A DNA stretch of 64,000 nucleotides from Bradyrhizobium zhengyangense (GCF_022012435.1 NZ_JAKLUA010000016.1:87621-151620); one strand, 5' to 3'; counted from the first letter of the stretch, positions 16,094 through 25,154 are shown. Notes: generated from the sequence alone by a model not told the origin. Numbers and translations are program-made.

Positions 16094-17899
16094 ATGGCCC
16101 AGTTTCCAAAGAAAATCACCGACGATCCCTATGCGGCGATGGTCCTCATTCGCCGCCTGGTCATGGAACAGGGGGTCGTCTACTGGCGGCGCTACGTCAT
16201 TGCCTTCACGTTCATGGCGGCTGCCGCGGGCGCGACCGCAGGCGCGACCTACGTGCTTGGCCAGGTCATCAACCAGGCCTATGTCGACAAGAACATCCCG
16301 GGCATCGCGATGTTCTCGGGCATCACGGTGATTCTGCTGTTCATCAAGGGCGTGGCGACTTACGGCCACATGGTGATCCTGACCAAGATCAGCAACGCCA
16401 TCCTCGCCAACAACCAGCGCCAGCTGTTCGCAAAACTGATGCGCGAGAGCGTCGGTTTCTTCTCCGAGCGGCATTCGTCCGAATTCCTGGCGCGGCTCAC
16501 AGCCGGCGCCAAATCCATCACTGACGTGCTCAACATGCTGGTCAACGCCATCGGCCGCGATCTCTTGATGCTGGTGGCCATGATCGGCGTGATGGTGTGG
16601 CAGGATCCGCTGATGTCGTTCATCGGCCTCGTCGCAGTGCCGCCGGCGATGCTGGTGCTGCGCAAGCTGGTCAAGCGCATCAAGGGCCTCGCCTACAACC
16701 AGTTCACCGGCACCGCCGACATCATGGAGACGATGCAGGAATCGCTGCAGGGCATCCGCACCGTGAAGGCCTTCACGCTCGAAGCGACGATGCAGGAGCG
16801 TATCGACGAGAACATCGCGATCGTCGAGCGCAACGCCAACAAGATGGCCCGCGTCGCCAATCGCTCCAATCCGCTGATGGAGATGCTCGGCGGCTTCGCG
16901 GTCGCCGGCTGCCTGCTCTACGGCGGCTACAGCGTGGTCGCGCTCAACGCCACGCCGGGCGCGTTCTTCTCGTTCATGACGGCGTTCCTGATGGCGACCG
17001 AGCCCGCCAAGCGGCTGGCCCGGCTCAACATCGATTTGAACAGCCAGCTCGTCGGCGCGCGCATGCTGCTCGAAGTCGTCGACAGCCCCGCCAGCGAGCA
17101 CTCCGACGACGACAAGCCGGCGCTGAAGCTCTCCGACGCCCGCATCGAGCTGCGCGACGTCAGCTTCTCTTATCGCAATGGCGAGACGGTGCTCAACCGC
17201 ATGAGCTTCGTTGCCGAGCCCGGCAAGGTCACCGCTTTGGTCGGCCCCTCCGGCGGCGGCAAGTCGACCGTGCTGGCGCTGCTCTTGCGCTTCTACGAGG
17301 TGACGCAAGGCGACATCGTCATCGACGGCCAGTCGATCGGCGCGGTCTCGCGCAAATCGCTGCGGGCGCAGACTGCCTATGTCGGCCAGGACGTCTATCT
17401 GTTCCGCGACACCATTCGCAACAACATCGCCTTCGGCAAGCCGGGCGCAAGCGAGGACGAGATCATCGAGGCCGCAAAGGCCGCCTGCGCGCATGATTTC
17501 ATCACGAGCTTCCCGCTCGGCTATGACACGCCGGTCGGCGAGCACGGCACGCAGCTCTCCGGCGGCCAGCGCCAGCGCATTGCGGTGGCGCGTGCGCTGA
17601 TCAAGAACGCGTCGATCATCCTGCTCGACGAAGCAACCGCCGCGCTCGATTCCGAATCCGAGCGGCAGGTGCAGGAGGCGATCGAGCATCTCTGCCAGAG
17701 CCGCACCACCATCGTGATCGCGCATCGCCTGCACACCATCATGCGCGCCGATGCGATCCTGGTGGTCGAGGGCGGCGAGATTGTCGAGCAGGGCCGGCAT
17801 GACGATTTGCTGCGCCGCTCGGGCCGCTATGCTTCGTTCTTCCGCCTTCAAAACCACGACACAGGCTTGGCGCTGGCGCCGATCAGCGCAACCGCATAG
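16094..17899 (+). CDS. ABC exporter, fused permease and ATPase (MsbA-like)
   Basis: A 601-residue half-transporter of the lipid A/peptide exporter type. The six-helix type 1 permease domain spans residues 1-330; the ATPase domain has Walker A GPSGGGKSTV near residue 384, the Q-loop VGQDVYLF, signature LSGGQRQRIA near 488, Walker B IILLDEATAALD and the H-loop AHRL. It is presumably a homodimer in the inner membrane, moving lipid A-core, or glycan or peptide. The start at 16094 gives MAQFPKKITDDPYAAMVLIR; the frame is open 93 bases further upstream without a better start. MsbA is suggested by length and LPS context, but the substrate is not provable. Confidence 0.85.
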   Translation: MAQFPKKITDDPYAAMVLIRRLVMEQGVVYWRRYVIAFTFMAAAAGATAGATYVLGQVINQAYVDKNIPGIAMFSGITVILLFIKGVATYGHMVILTKISNAILANNQRQLFAKLMRESVGFFSERHSSEFLARLTAGAKSITDVLNMLVNAIGRDLLMLVAMIGVMVWQDPLMSFIGLVAVPPAMLVLRKLVKRIKGLAYNQFTGTADIMETMQESLQGIRTVKAFTLEATMQERIDENIAIVERNANKMARVANRSNPLMEMLGGFAVAGCLLYGGYSVVALNATPGAFFSFMTAFLMATEPAKRLARLNIDLNSQLVGARMLLEVVDSPASEHSDDDKPALKLSDARIELRDVSFSYRNGETVLNRMSFVAEPGKVTALVGPSGGGKSTVLALLLRFYEVTQGDIVIDGQSIGAVSRKSLRAQTAYVGQDVYLFRDTIRNNIAFGKPGASEDEIIEAAKAACAHDFITSFPLGYDTPVGEHGTQLSGGQRQRIAVARALIKNASIILLDEATAALDSESERQVQEAIEHLCQSRTTIVIAHRLHTIMRADAILVVEGGEIVEQGRHDDLLRRSGRYASFFRLQNHDTGLALAPISATA

Positions 17900-17935
17900 A
17901 GTTCCCTTCCACCTCAAGAGCAGCGAGACCGCCTC

Positions 17936-18637
17936 ATGAACGCCGCATCCTACGTGATTCCGCTTCCGCCCCAGGCTTCGCTCCCTGTCGTCGGCGAGAG
18001 CGGCCGCTATCCGGTGCGCCGCATCTGGTGCGTCGGCCGTAACTATCTCGAGCACATCCGCGAGATGGGCAATGACGAACGCGCGCCGCCGTTCTTCTTC
18101 GCCAAGCACGCCGACATGCTGGTGCCCGATGGCGCCGCCATTCCCTATCCGCCGCTGACCAAGGATCTGCATCACGAGGTCGAGCTCGTCGTCGCGATGA
18201 AGAGCGGCGGGCTGAACATCCCTGCCGACAAGGCGCTCGATCACGTCTACGGCTATGCCGTCGGCATCGACCTGACCCGCCGCGACCTCCAGATCGCCTC
18301 GCGCAAGAAGGAGCGTCCGTGGGAGATCGGCAAGTCGTTCGATGGTTCGGCGCCCTGCTCCGCGGTGCAGCCGGCCTCGAAGATCGGCCATCCCTCCAAA
18401 GGCAAGATCTGGCTCACTGTCAACGGCAAGGAAGCGCAGAAGGGCGACCTTACCGAGCTGATCTGGAATGTGCCTGAAATCATCTGGCAGCTCTCGCAGC
18501 AGGTGAAGCTCGCCGCCGGCGACATCATCATGACGGGCACGCCGGCCGGCGTGTCGCAGCTTCAGCCTGGCGACAAGCTCGAATGCGGCGTCGACGGCGT
18601 CGGCACGCTGAAGGTCTCGATCGGCCAGCCGGAATAG
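17936..18637 (+). CDS. Fumarylacetoacetate hydrolase-family protein
   Basis: A 233-residue FAH-domain enzyme, probably a fumarylpyruvate hydrolase, acylpyruvase or oxaloacetate decarboxylase. The typical CVGRNYLEHIREMG lies near residue 31 and FAKHADMLVPDGAAIPYP near 53. The metal-binding HHEVELVVAM (E-x-E) is near 75, with ERPWEIGKSFDGSAPCS near 121 and GDIIMTGTPAGVSQLQPGD near 197. The length is that of the short, single-domain bacterial forms. It starts 36 bases after the exporter gene and is closed by the terminator at 18657-18692. The actual substrate cannot be told from sequence. Confidence 0.88.
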   Translation: MNAASYVIPLPPQASLPVVGESGRYPVRRIWCVGRNYLEHIREMGNDERAPPFFFAKHADMLVPDGAAIPYPPLTKDLHHEVELVVAMKSGGLNIPADKALDHVYGYAVGIDLTRRDLQIASRKKERPWEIGKSFDGSAPCSAVQPASKIGHPSKGKIWLTVNGKEAQKGDLTELIWNVPEIIWQLSQQVKLAAGDIIMTGTPAGVSQLQPGDKLECGVDGVGTLKVSIGQPE

Positions 18638-18656
18638 GCCTCCAACATCCCGAAAT

Positions 18657-18692
18657 CAAAAGGGCCCCGGACATTGTCCGGGGCCCTTTTTA
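18657..18692 (+). terminator. Strong rho-independent terminator
   Basis: A perfect inverted repeat AGGGCCCCGGAC / GTCCGGGGCCCT (18661-18672 and 18676-18687) with a 3-base ATT loop, followed by TTTTT and preceded by AAAA. It can act in both directions and lies between the FAH-family gene and the convergent NTF2-fold gene. Confidence 0.9.
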
Positions 18693-18703
18693 GTTCGATC
18701 TTT

Positions 18704-19162
18704 CTACCAGGCTTTCACCGGCCGATTCGCGTGGCTCGCCTGCGGCACACCGCGATTGAGCGACATGTGAGAGTGAACACACAGCCAGCCATCGCCATTC
18801 CGCGAAAAGATCATGGTCGCGCGGCCAGGGCGCGGAAACGCGCTGCGATCGGGATGATAGCCTGAGCTCGTCCATGGTGCGATCACGGTCGCCATCGTGC
18901 CGTCGGCCGACGCGAGGATCGAGGTCTGGTCGAGCACGAAGCGGAAGTCCGTGGTCTTCGGCCAGACGCTATTCCATTGCGTAGTGACCCACTGATCAAG
19001 CCCCGGGATGACGTCATTGTGCGTGCCGAAGGCGAGTACGTCTGGGTGAAAGAGCGGCCGAGCCGAGGCGTAGTCGACCTCGCGGACATAGCCCGCAAAG
19101 GTCTCCAGCCACTGCCGAAAGAATTGAACGATCTCGGTGTTCGCAAGTGGCAGCGGGGCCAT
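18704..19162 (-). CDS. NTF2-like/SnoaL-fold protein (nuclear transport factor 2 superfamily)
   Basis: A 152-residue protein beginning MAPLPLANTEIVQFFRQWLE, then a helical N-terminus, FHPDVLAFGTH near residue 44 and a beta-sheet C-terminal half ending with the GDGWLCVHSHMSL strand. The pattern is that of the SnoaL/DUF4440 cone fold used by steroid isomerases and many small stress or metabolic proteins. The start at 19162 has GGAG 7 to 10 bases upstream; an ATG at 19174 and a TTG at 19183 are alternatives. It has no signal peptide and is divergent from the Spy-like gene. Function unknown. Confidence 0.72.
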   Translation of the reverse strand: MAPLPLANTEIVQFFRQWLETFAGYVREVDYASARPLFHPDVLAFGTHNDVIPGLDQWVTTQWNSVWPKTTDFRFVLDQTSILASADGTMATVIAPWTSSGYHPDRSAFPRPGRATMIFSRNGDGWLCVHSHMSLNRGVPQASHANRPVKAW

Positions 19163-19295
19163 TGCCTGCTCCATATTTGGCAACTCGCTCAGGCAATCTT
19201 GTTGCCACGGGACGAACCGTCCAGCAAGATATGCTGCATCGATAGCACCGGCGGAAATCGATCAGCAAACCGGCCGACCTTACGGAGTGAGACTC

Positions 19296-19835
19296 ATGAG
19301 ACGCCTTCTGCTTGCGGCCACGCTTGTCATCATGTGCAATGCTGCCGACGCGCAGTCGGACCAGCCTTATGCCGGTCTTGAGCAACGTCCCGTCAAGGCG
19401 CTGTCGCGACAGCAGATCGACGATCTGCTGAGCGGACGCGGAATGGGCTTGGCGCTGGCCGCTGAACTAAATGGATACCCCGGCCCGAGCCATGTTCTCG
19501 AACTCGGTGATCGCCTTGAGTTGACTTCGGATCAACGTCTTCGAGTTCAGAAACTCTACGACGCCATGAAGCAAGAGACGGTCCCGCTAGGCAACAAGCT
19601 CGTCGAGCAAGAGAGGGAACTGGATCAGCTTTTCTCGGCTCGTGCGGTGACACCGGAATCGCTCAAAGCCACCATCGCTGCCATTTCCGAAACCCAGGCG
19701 CAGCTGCGTGAAAGCCACCTCAAATATCATCTGACGACCGCAGCTTTGCTCAATCAGAGTCAAATGCAGCGATATGCCGAACTGCGAGGTTATCAGCACC
19801 CCATCGGTTCCGAAGGACACAGGCATCATCACTAG
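19296..19835 (+). CDS. Periplasmic Spy/CpxP-like LTxxQ-domain protein with His-rich tail
   Basis: A 179-residue exported protein. The signal peptide is MRRLLLAATLVIMCNAADAQ, with cleavage probably after ADA. The mature part is mostly helical, with LELTSDQRLRVQKLYDAM (LTxxQ motif) near residue 75 and a second helical pair. The tail ends GHRHHH, a likely metal-binding end. The fold suits the Spy/CpxP/CnrX group of chaperones and metal sensors. The start at 19296 is preceded by GGAG at 19284. Three bases separate it from the TauE permease gene, so they form a small operon that may serve metal or envelope stress. Confidence 0.75.
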   Translation: MRRLLLAATLVIMCNAADAQSDQPYAGLEQRPVKALSRQQIDDLLSGRGMGLALAAELNGYPGPSHVLELGDRLELTSDQRLRVQKLYDAMKQETVPLGNKLVEQERELDQLFSARAVTPESLKATIAAISETQAQLRESHLKYHLTTAALLNQSQMQRYAELRGYQHPIGSEGHRHHH

Positions 19836-19838
19836 AAA

Positions 19839-20564
19839 ATGCTGACGGCATTCTTCGCTGCAATTTCGCTTCTCTATGCGACAGTAGGTCAAGCGGGCGG
19901 AACAGCATTTCTTGCGCTCATGGCCTTTGCCTCGTTTCCCCCAAACGAGATGAGGCCAACTGCCCTGTTGCTCAATATCGTTGCGGCTACCTGTTCCACG
20001 TGGCTATTCAATCGCGGCAGCCATATCGACTGGGCCAAGCTGAAGCCACTTCTGATCGCCTCACTGCCAACCACTCTGGCGGGCGCATCCATCGTTCTGG
20101 CCGATGATATCTACCACACCATCACGGGAATCGTGCTCCTGCTCGCCGCTATCGTCCTGGTGATCGGACGGAGAAACGAAGATTTGCCGGATCGAGCCAC
20201 GCCACTCGGGGCCGCAATATTGACGGGCGCCGGCGTCGGCTTCATCTCGGGGCTAACCGGCGTCGGCGGTGGCGTGTTCCTAGCTCCCATTTTGGTTGGA
20301 ATGCGCTGGGCATCACCCAAACAGACCGCGGCGCTCTCCGCGCCTTTCATCCTCGGAAACTCCGCCATCGGATTGGTCGGGGCGATCCACGTTGGACAGG
20401 TACCGTCATCCCAAACTTGGCTGTATGCACTGGGCGCGCTCGCCGGCGCGATAGCCGGAACCACGATAGGGTTGCGATGGCTCTCGCAAACGGCAACACG
20501 CTACGTTCTTGCCACTGTCCTTGGCTCCGCTGGCGTTCAGCTCGTAGCGTTCGCTGCCAGATGA
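19839..20564 (+). CDS. TauE/SafE-family sulfite/organosulfonate exporter-like permease
   Basis: A 241-residue protein with about eight hydrophobic segments in two halves, each with the family motif: LLYATVGQAGGTAFLALMAF near residue 11 and GVGFISGLTGVGGGVFLAPIL near 131. The TauE/SafE (DUF81) family moves sulfite, sulfoacetate or other small anions across the inner membrane. It starts 3 bases after the Spy-like gene, so the pair is coupled. The cargo is not predictable. Confidence 0.85.
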   Translation: MLTAFFAAISLLYATVGQAGGTAFLALMAFASFPPNEMRPTALLLNIVAATCSTWLFNRGSHIDWAKLKPLLIASLPTTLAGASIVLADDIYHTITGIVLLLAAIVLVIGRRNEDLPDRATPLGAAILTGAGVGFISGLTGVGGGVFLAPILVGMRWASPKQTAALSAPFILGNSAIGLVGAIHVGQVPSSQTWLYALGALAGAIAGTTIGLRWLSQTATRYVLATVLGSAGVQLVAFAAR

Positions 20565-20647
20565 GTGCGGAGAATGGTGGGCAGATTGCGCTTTCGCCTT
20601 CGCTCTTCGAGCTACGGCGCACAAGTCGCTAATCCGCCCTACCTACA

Positions 20648-21577
20648 TCACTTCAACGCCGAAAATACGATGAGGCCCAGGATCAGCGCCGACAGCGAAT
20701 ATTTCAGCGTGTAGTAGACATTGCGGTTCCATTCCTTGACCTTGCGGCTGCCGAGATGGATCTCGTAGAGCTTGCCGAACACCTTGTTGAGCGCACCGAC
20801 ATGCTCGCCATCGACGTTCTGGGTCGCCGACGCCTTGACGATGTGATGACTGACCCAGCGGTTGATCGCGGTCATGAAGCCGTACTTCATCGGGCGCTCG
20901 ACGTCGCAGAACAGGATGATGCGGTTGACATCAGTCTGGTTCTCGGCGCTGTGGATGAAGGTCTCGTCGAACATGAAGGCCTCGCCATCGCGCCAGACGC
21001 ATTCGACGCCGTCGACGAGGATACGGCACTTGTTCGAGTTCGGCGTGACGAGACCGAGGTGGTAGCGGAGCGAGCCGGCGAAGGGATCACGATGAGCGCC
21101 GAGCTTGCCGCCCGGCGGCAGCATGGCGAACATCGCACCGTGCACGCTCGGGATCGACTTGAGCAGTTCCACCGTCTTCGGGCACAGTGCGTTCGCCGAG
21201 GGCAGGAAGTCGTCGTACCACTTCAGGTAAAATCGCTTCCAGCCACTCTTGAAGAATGAGTAGAAGCCCCAGTCATTGTTCTTGGCAGCGGCGCGGATGA
21301 AGCCCTCGTCGAACAGGCGCACGGCCTCATCGCGGATGGTCTCCCAGTTTTCGCTGAGCGGCTTCAGCTCCGGAAACTGCTCAACCGAGATCACCGGCTT
21401 GTTCGGCACCGCCGAACCCGCATACATCAGCACATTGTAGGGCGCGAGGTAGGTCGAGTGATCGCCGAGCTGGCGCGCAAAGCGCAGCCGCTGCTTGCCG
21501 CGGAAGTGAACGTAAATCGTCGATGCCACAAGCACATACAAAATGACAAGTTGCGGCGCAAAAAGCTGTTTCAGCAT
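20648..21577 (-). CDS. lpxO: Membrane-anchored aspartyl/asparaginyl beta-hydroxylase, LpxO-like
   Basis: An Fe(II)/2-oxoglutarate dioxygenase that probably hydroxylates a lipid A acyl chain. The 309-residue protein has an N-terminal anchor (QLVILYVLVASTIYVHF), a second C-terminal hydrophobic segment (SLSALILGLIVFSAL), and the catalytic core LGAHRDPFAGSLRYHLGL near residue 158 with HSAENQTDVNRIILF near 208, the His and Arg of the AspH/LpxO family. The start at 21577 places the anchor at the N-terminus; a longer open frame has an implausible leader. LpxO is favoured over protein hydroxylases by the two membrane segments and LPS neighbourhood. Confidence 0.85.
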   Translation of the reverse strand: MLKQLFAPQLVILYVLVASTIYVHFRGKQRLRFARQLGDHSTYLAPYNVLMYAGSAVPNKPVISVEQFPELKPLSENWETIRDEAVRLFDEGFIRAAAKNNDWGFYSFFKSGWKRFYLKWYDDFLPSANALCPKTVELLKSIPSVHGAMFAMLPPGGKLGAHRDPFAGSLRYHLGLVTPNSNKCRILVDGVECVWRDGEAFMFDETFIHSAENQTDVNRIILFCDVERPMKYGFMTAINRWVSHHIVKASATQNVDGEHVGALNKVFGKLYEIHLGSRKVKEWNRNVYYTLKYSLSALILGLIVFSALK

Positions 21578-21722
21578 TTCCCCAAATCCCGAGTGACCCA
21601 GCCGGGGACGTGATCTAACGCGACCCGGCCCAACCGGCAAGTTATTCACCGGCGGGTTGTGTTCACGCTGGGGGGAGCGCGGGACTAGAGATTTGGGCCG
21701 AAACGGACCGAAACTAGCCGAA

Positions 21723-21878
21723 TCAAGCCCGCGACAGCGCCTGCAAGCCCTTGAAAATCAGGCGCTTGGGATCGGTGACGCCGGCGAGGTAGAGCCGGCG
21801 GATGAATGCGATGACGGCGTCGCGGTCGCAATCGGTCAGCGCGACGACAGCGTCGACCGCGATCTTCTGGGCTTCCAT
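21723..21878 (-). CDS. Small hypothetical protein (51 aa)
   Basis: An ORF of 52 codons starting at 21878, MEAQKIAVDAVVALTDCDRD, and ending with LIFKGLQALSRA. The sequence is a helix-rich, mildly acidic, compact three-helix pattern with codon use like its neighbours. A GAGGTGAG ribosome-binding sequence lies 5 to 12 bases upstream of the ATG, which makes it more credible than chance. It stands alone between lpxO and the LysR gene, with no partner. I do not recognise a family. Confidence 0.5.
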   Translation of the reverse strand: MEAQKIAVDAVVALTDCDRDAVIAFIRRLYLAGVTDPKRLIFKGLQALSRA

Positions 21879-22031
21879 TGGGCTCACCTCGGCCTTGCGA
21901 TTAACCCCGGCCGAGACAGGCTAGGACTCATCCGTTAAATCGGCGTTAACTGTTTGGGAACCATCGCCGATTCAGCCGGGCGGCCGTATACGCGAAACAA
22001 CGCATTGGCTGCCGCGCCGCGGCCGCGATGT

Positions 22032-22955
22032 CTAGCGCGCACCGAGACTCTTCTTGAGCAGCGCGAACTGCTTCCTGAGCCGCGGGACTGCGAAGTCGGT
22101 GAAGGCCCGCACCTTCGACACTGTGAGCCGTCCCTGCGGACAGATCAGGTGAACCGGCATCTCGGGATCCTCGTCACCGGCAAGCACGATCTCGAGCTCG
22201 CCGCGCGCCACCTGCTCGGCAACCTGATACGAATACATCCGCGCCACGCCGCGCCCGGCGACGGCGGAAGCCACGGCCGCATAGGTGCTGCTGACGGTGA
22301 GTCGCGGTGTGAACTGGACCGTGCGAGGCGCCGACGAATTTTTCGGCGGCTTGAACGTCCACGAATTGGGAAGATGGGCCATCGCCACGACCTGATGCTT
22401 GGCGAGATCGCCGGGCTCTTCGATTCGCGGGTGTTGATTGAGATAGCGGGGAGCTGCCACGACGACACGGCGGACCTCGCCGATCCGCGTCGCAACCATC
22501 GCCGAGTCCGCGAGCGGACCGATGCGAAGCGCGACATCCACGCCTTCATCGATCAGACTGACCGCGCGATCGAACAGCAGGAGCTTTGCCGACACCGTCG
22601 GATAGGCGTCCAGAAACGCATCAAGGATCGGACGCAGCACCATCTCGCCTGACACCACCGGCGCGGTGATCGTGAGCAGGCCGCGCGGCGCGGTGCGCGG
22701 GCCAGCTGCAATGTCGTCGGCTTCTTCCAGCTCGATCAGCACGCGGCGGCAGACCGCGACGTAGCGCTCGCCCTCCTCGCTCAGCTTGATTGATCGCGTG
22801 GTCCGATGCAGCAGCTCGGCGCCCACCCGCTCTTCGAGAAAGGCGATGGCGCGGCTGACCGCCGCAGGCGACCGGCCAAGCTTGCGGCCGGCGGCGGCAA
22901 GGCTGCCCTCGTCCACCGCGAGGACGAATACCTTCATCGCATCCAGACGATCCAT
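22032..22955 (-). CDS. LysR-family transcriptional regulator
   Basis: A 307-residue LTTR. The N-terminal winged helix-turn-helix reads MDRLDAMKVFVLAVDEGSLA and GRSPAAVSRAIAFLEERVGA (residues 1-47). The effector domain follows from residue 90. It starts divergently from the SDR gene across a 205-base region (22956-23160), the usual arrangement for an LTTR controlling its neighbour; the SDR and MFS genes are the likely targets. The inducer is unknown. Confidence 0.9.
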   Translation of the reverse strand: MDRLDAMKVFVLAVDEGSLAAAGRKLGRSPAAVSRAIAFLEERVGAELLHRTTRSIKLSEEGERYVAVCRRVLIELEEADDIAAGPRTAPRGLLTITAPVVSGEMVLRPILDAFLDAYPTVSAKLLLFDRAVSLIDEGVDVALRIGPLADSAMVATRIGEVRRVVVAAPRYLNQHPRIEEPGDLAKHQVVAMAHLPNSWTFKPPKNSSAPRTVQFTPRLTVSSTYAAVASAVAGRGVARMYSYQVAEQVARGELEIVLAGDEDPEMPVHLICPQGRLTVSKVRAFTDFAVPRLRKQFALLKKSLGAR

Positions 22956-23160
22956 GCTTTCCCGCGGCCCTTCTGAAATTCCACCCGCAAGCTAGGCGTT
23001 TGCCCCAACCGCGACAACTCCCCGCCAGCTGCCGGCCGGGCATTCGTGCGCGCCGCGAAAGAGTGTCTGCCGGACAGCGCGCATTCGCAGCCGGCCTACC
23101 GCAGCATAGATCACCCCCTGGCCAGCCAGCGCTGGCACGGATCAACAACAGGAGCCCGTC

Positions 23161-23871
23161 ATGGGTATCGAGCAGAAGGTTGCCATCATCACCGGTGCGT
23201 CGCAGGGCATCGGCGCCGCCCTCGTCCAGGGCTTTCGCGATCGCAATTATCGTGTGGTCGCCACAGCAAGGTCGATCAAGCCGTCGGGCGACGACGAAGT
23301 TCTCGCCATTCCCGGCGACATCGCCGACCGGACAACCGCCGAGCGCGTGGTTGCGCAGGCCGTCGCCCGCTTCGGCCGCGTCGATACGCTGGTCAACAAT
23401 GCCGGCATCTTTGTCGCAAAGCCGTTTACGCAGTATACCGCCGAGGATTACGCGTCTGTGATGGGCACCAACGTCGCGGGCTTCTTCAACATCACCCAGC
23501 TCGCGATCGCCGAGATGGAGAAACAGGCGTCTGGCCACGTCGTCCAGATCAGCACCACGCTGGTCGACCATGCCAATTCGAACGTGCCCTCAGTGCTGGC
23601 CTCGCTGAGCAAGGGCGGCCTCAACGCCGCGACCAGGTCGCTCGCGATCGAATACGCCAGGCGCGGCATCCGCGTGAACGCGGTGGCGCCAGGAATCATC
23701 AAATCGCCGATGCATCCGGTGTCGACGCACGCGCAGTACGGCGCAATGCACCCGGTCGGCCACATGGGCGAGATGTCCGACATCGTCAATGCCGTGCTCT
23801 ATCTGGAGGGTGCGTCCTTCGTCACCGGCGAGATTCTGCATGTCGATGGCGGCCAGAGCGCCGGCCACTAA
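23161..23871 (+). CDS. SDR-family oxidoreductase lacking the catalytic Tyr
   Basis: A 236-residue classical short-chain dehydrogenase by fold: TGASQGIGAALV (TGxxxGxG) near residue 12, NNAG near 80, MGTNVAGFFNITQ near 101 and the C-terminal APGIIKSP and VDGGQ. The active-site segment reads VPSVLASLSKGGL, where the Tyr of YxxxK is replaced by Ala (codon gcc at 23608-23610), and the catalytic Ser position is Thr or Leu. It may be an atypical enzyme or a binding protein. It is divergent from the LysR gene and followed 35 bases later by the MFS gene. Confidence 0.85.
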   Translation: MGIEQKVAIITGASQGIGAALVQGFRDRNYRVVATARSIKPSGDDEVLAIPGDIADRTTAERVVAQAVARFGRVDTLVNNAGIFVAKPFTQYTAEDYASVMGTNVAGFFNITQLAIAEMEKQASGHVVQISTTLVDHANSNVPSVLASLSKGGLNAATRSLAIEYARRGIRVNAVAPGIIKSPMHPVSTHAQYGAMHPVGHMGEMSDIVNAVLYLEGASFVTGEILHVDGGQSAGH

Positions 23872-23906
23872 GGACATCTGCGCGCCCGTGCGCGCAGGAG
23901 GATGAC

Positions 23907-25136
23907 ATGACCGAACTCCATGCAAATACCAAGCACGAGGCCCGGCCGCAGCAGCGGCCGGGCACGACGTCAGAGGCAACTTGGCGATATGCCGTCGCCG
24001 GCCTCGCCGCATCGCTGGTCGGGCTTGGCCTCGCCCGCTTTTCCTACACGCCGTTGATCCCGGCGCTGATTGCAGCAAAGTGGTTCAGTGCCTCCGACGT
24101 CGTCTATCTCGGTGCTGCGAACCTTGCCGGTTATCTCGCCGGCGCGCTCGCGGCGCGAGCTGTCGCCGCCCGTATCGGGGCGATCCGAGCGTTACGAGCA
24201 ATGATGCTGCTCGCCACCCTCTCCTTCTTTGCCAGCTCTGCTCCGGTGTCTTTCATCTGGTTCTTCGCCTGGCGCTTCCTCTCGGGTTTCACCGGCGGCA
24301 TCATCATGGTGCTGGCTGCTTCTGTAATCCTGCCACACACCCCGGCCAGCCGGCGCGGCATCGTCGGCGGCGTGATCTTTGCGGGCGTTGGGCTCGGCGT
24401 GGCTGCATCGGGCACCTTGGTGCCGCTGTTGCTGCAACAGGGCTTGCCGCAGAGCTGGTATGGCCTTGGCGTCCTCGCCGCCGTCCTCACACTCCTCAGT
24501 TGGTGGAACTGGCCCGCGCAAGCCAGGGGCGATACTGCGTCCTCGCACCACACGAAACGGCGTCACACCTCGCCGGCCGCCCGGGCGCTCCTGATCCAGT
24601 ACGGGCTCAACGCGGTCGCGCTGGTGCCGCACATGGTCTTCATCGTCGATTTCGTGGCGCGTGGTCTGGGCCAGGGCATTGCGGCCGGATCACGCTATTG
24701 GGTCCTGTACGGCCTCGGCGCGATCGTGGGCCCGCTCGTCACCGGCCATCTCGGCGACCGCTCCGGATTCGGCCCGGCCTTGCGCGCAGCCTTTCTGATC
24801 GAAGCAGCCGCCGTGCTGCTGCCCACCGTCAGCACAGCACCGGTGTCGTTGATCGTATCGAGCGTAGTGGTCGGCGGCTTCACGCCGGGCATCGTGCCCT
24901 TGGTGCTCGGCCGCATCCATGAGCTCGTTCCGCACTCCAGCGAGCAGCAGCGTGCGACATGGAGCCACGCCACCACCAGCTTTGCGCTGTTCCAGGCGGC
25001 TGCGGCCTACGGCTTCTCCTGGATCTTTGCGCAGACCGGCGGCGACTATCTCGTCCTGTTCGCTCTCGGCGGCGGCGGCGTGATATTGGCGCTCGCGATC
25101 GACCTTGGCCTCGCGCTCACGACGCGCAAGGCGTGA
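23907..25136 (+). CDS. MFS transporter, YbfB/YjiJ family
   Basis: A 409-residue protein with about twelve transmembrane segments. It starts at ATG 23907 (MTELHANTKHEARPQQRPG) after AGGAGGAT. The first segment reads WRYAVAGLAASLVGLGLARFSYTPLIP, characteristic of YbfB/YjiJ, and FFAWRFLSGFTGGIIMVLA lies near residue 118. The Arg-rich loops between helices fit inside-facing loops. It follows the SDR by 35 bases and so likely shares the LysR-controlled promoter. Substrate unknown. Confidence 0.88.
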   Translation: MTELHANTKHEARPQQRPGTTSEATWRYAVAGLAASLVGLGLARFSYTPLIPALIAAKWFSASDVVYLGAANLAGYLAGALAARAVAARIGAIRALRAMMLLATLSFFASSAPVSFIWFFAWRFLSGFTGGIIMVLAASVILPHTPASRRGIVGGVIFAGVGLGVAASGTLVPLLLQQGLPQSWYGLGVLAAVLTLLSWWNWPAQARGDTASSHHTKRRHTSPAARALLIQYGLNAVALVPHMVFIVDFVARGLGQGIAAGSRYWVLYGLGAIVGPLVTGHLGDRSGFGPALRAAFLIEAAAVLLPTVSTAPVSLIVSSVVVGGFTPGIVPLVLGRIHELVPHSSEQQRATWSHATTSFALFQAAAAYGFSWIFAQTGGDYLVLFALGGGGVILALAIDLGLALTTRKA

Positions 25137-25154
25137 CCGCAGGCGGCGGCGTGG

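Noticed and set aside
16088..18391. A 767-codon minus-strand open frame across the exporter and FAH-family genes
   Set aside because: It is antisense to two clear genes with complete motifs, and its translation is His/Arg/Asp-rich with no family pattern. Long antisense frames are expected at this GC.
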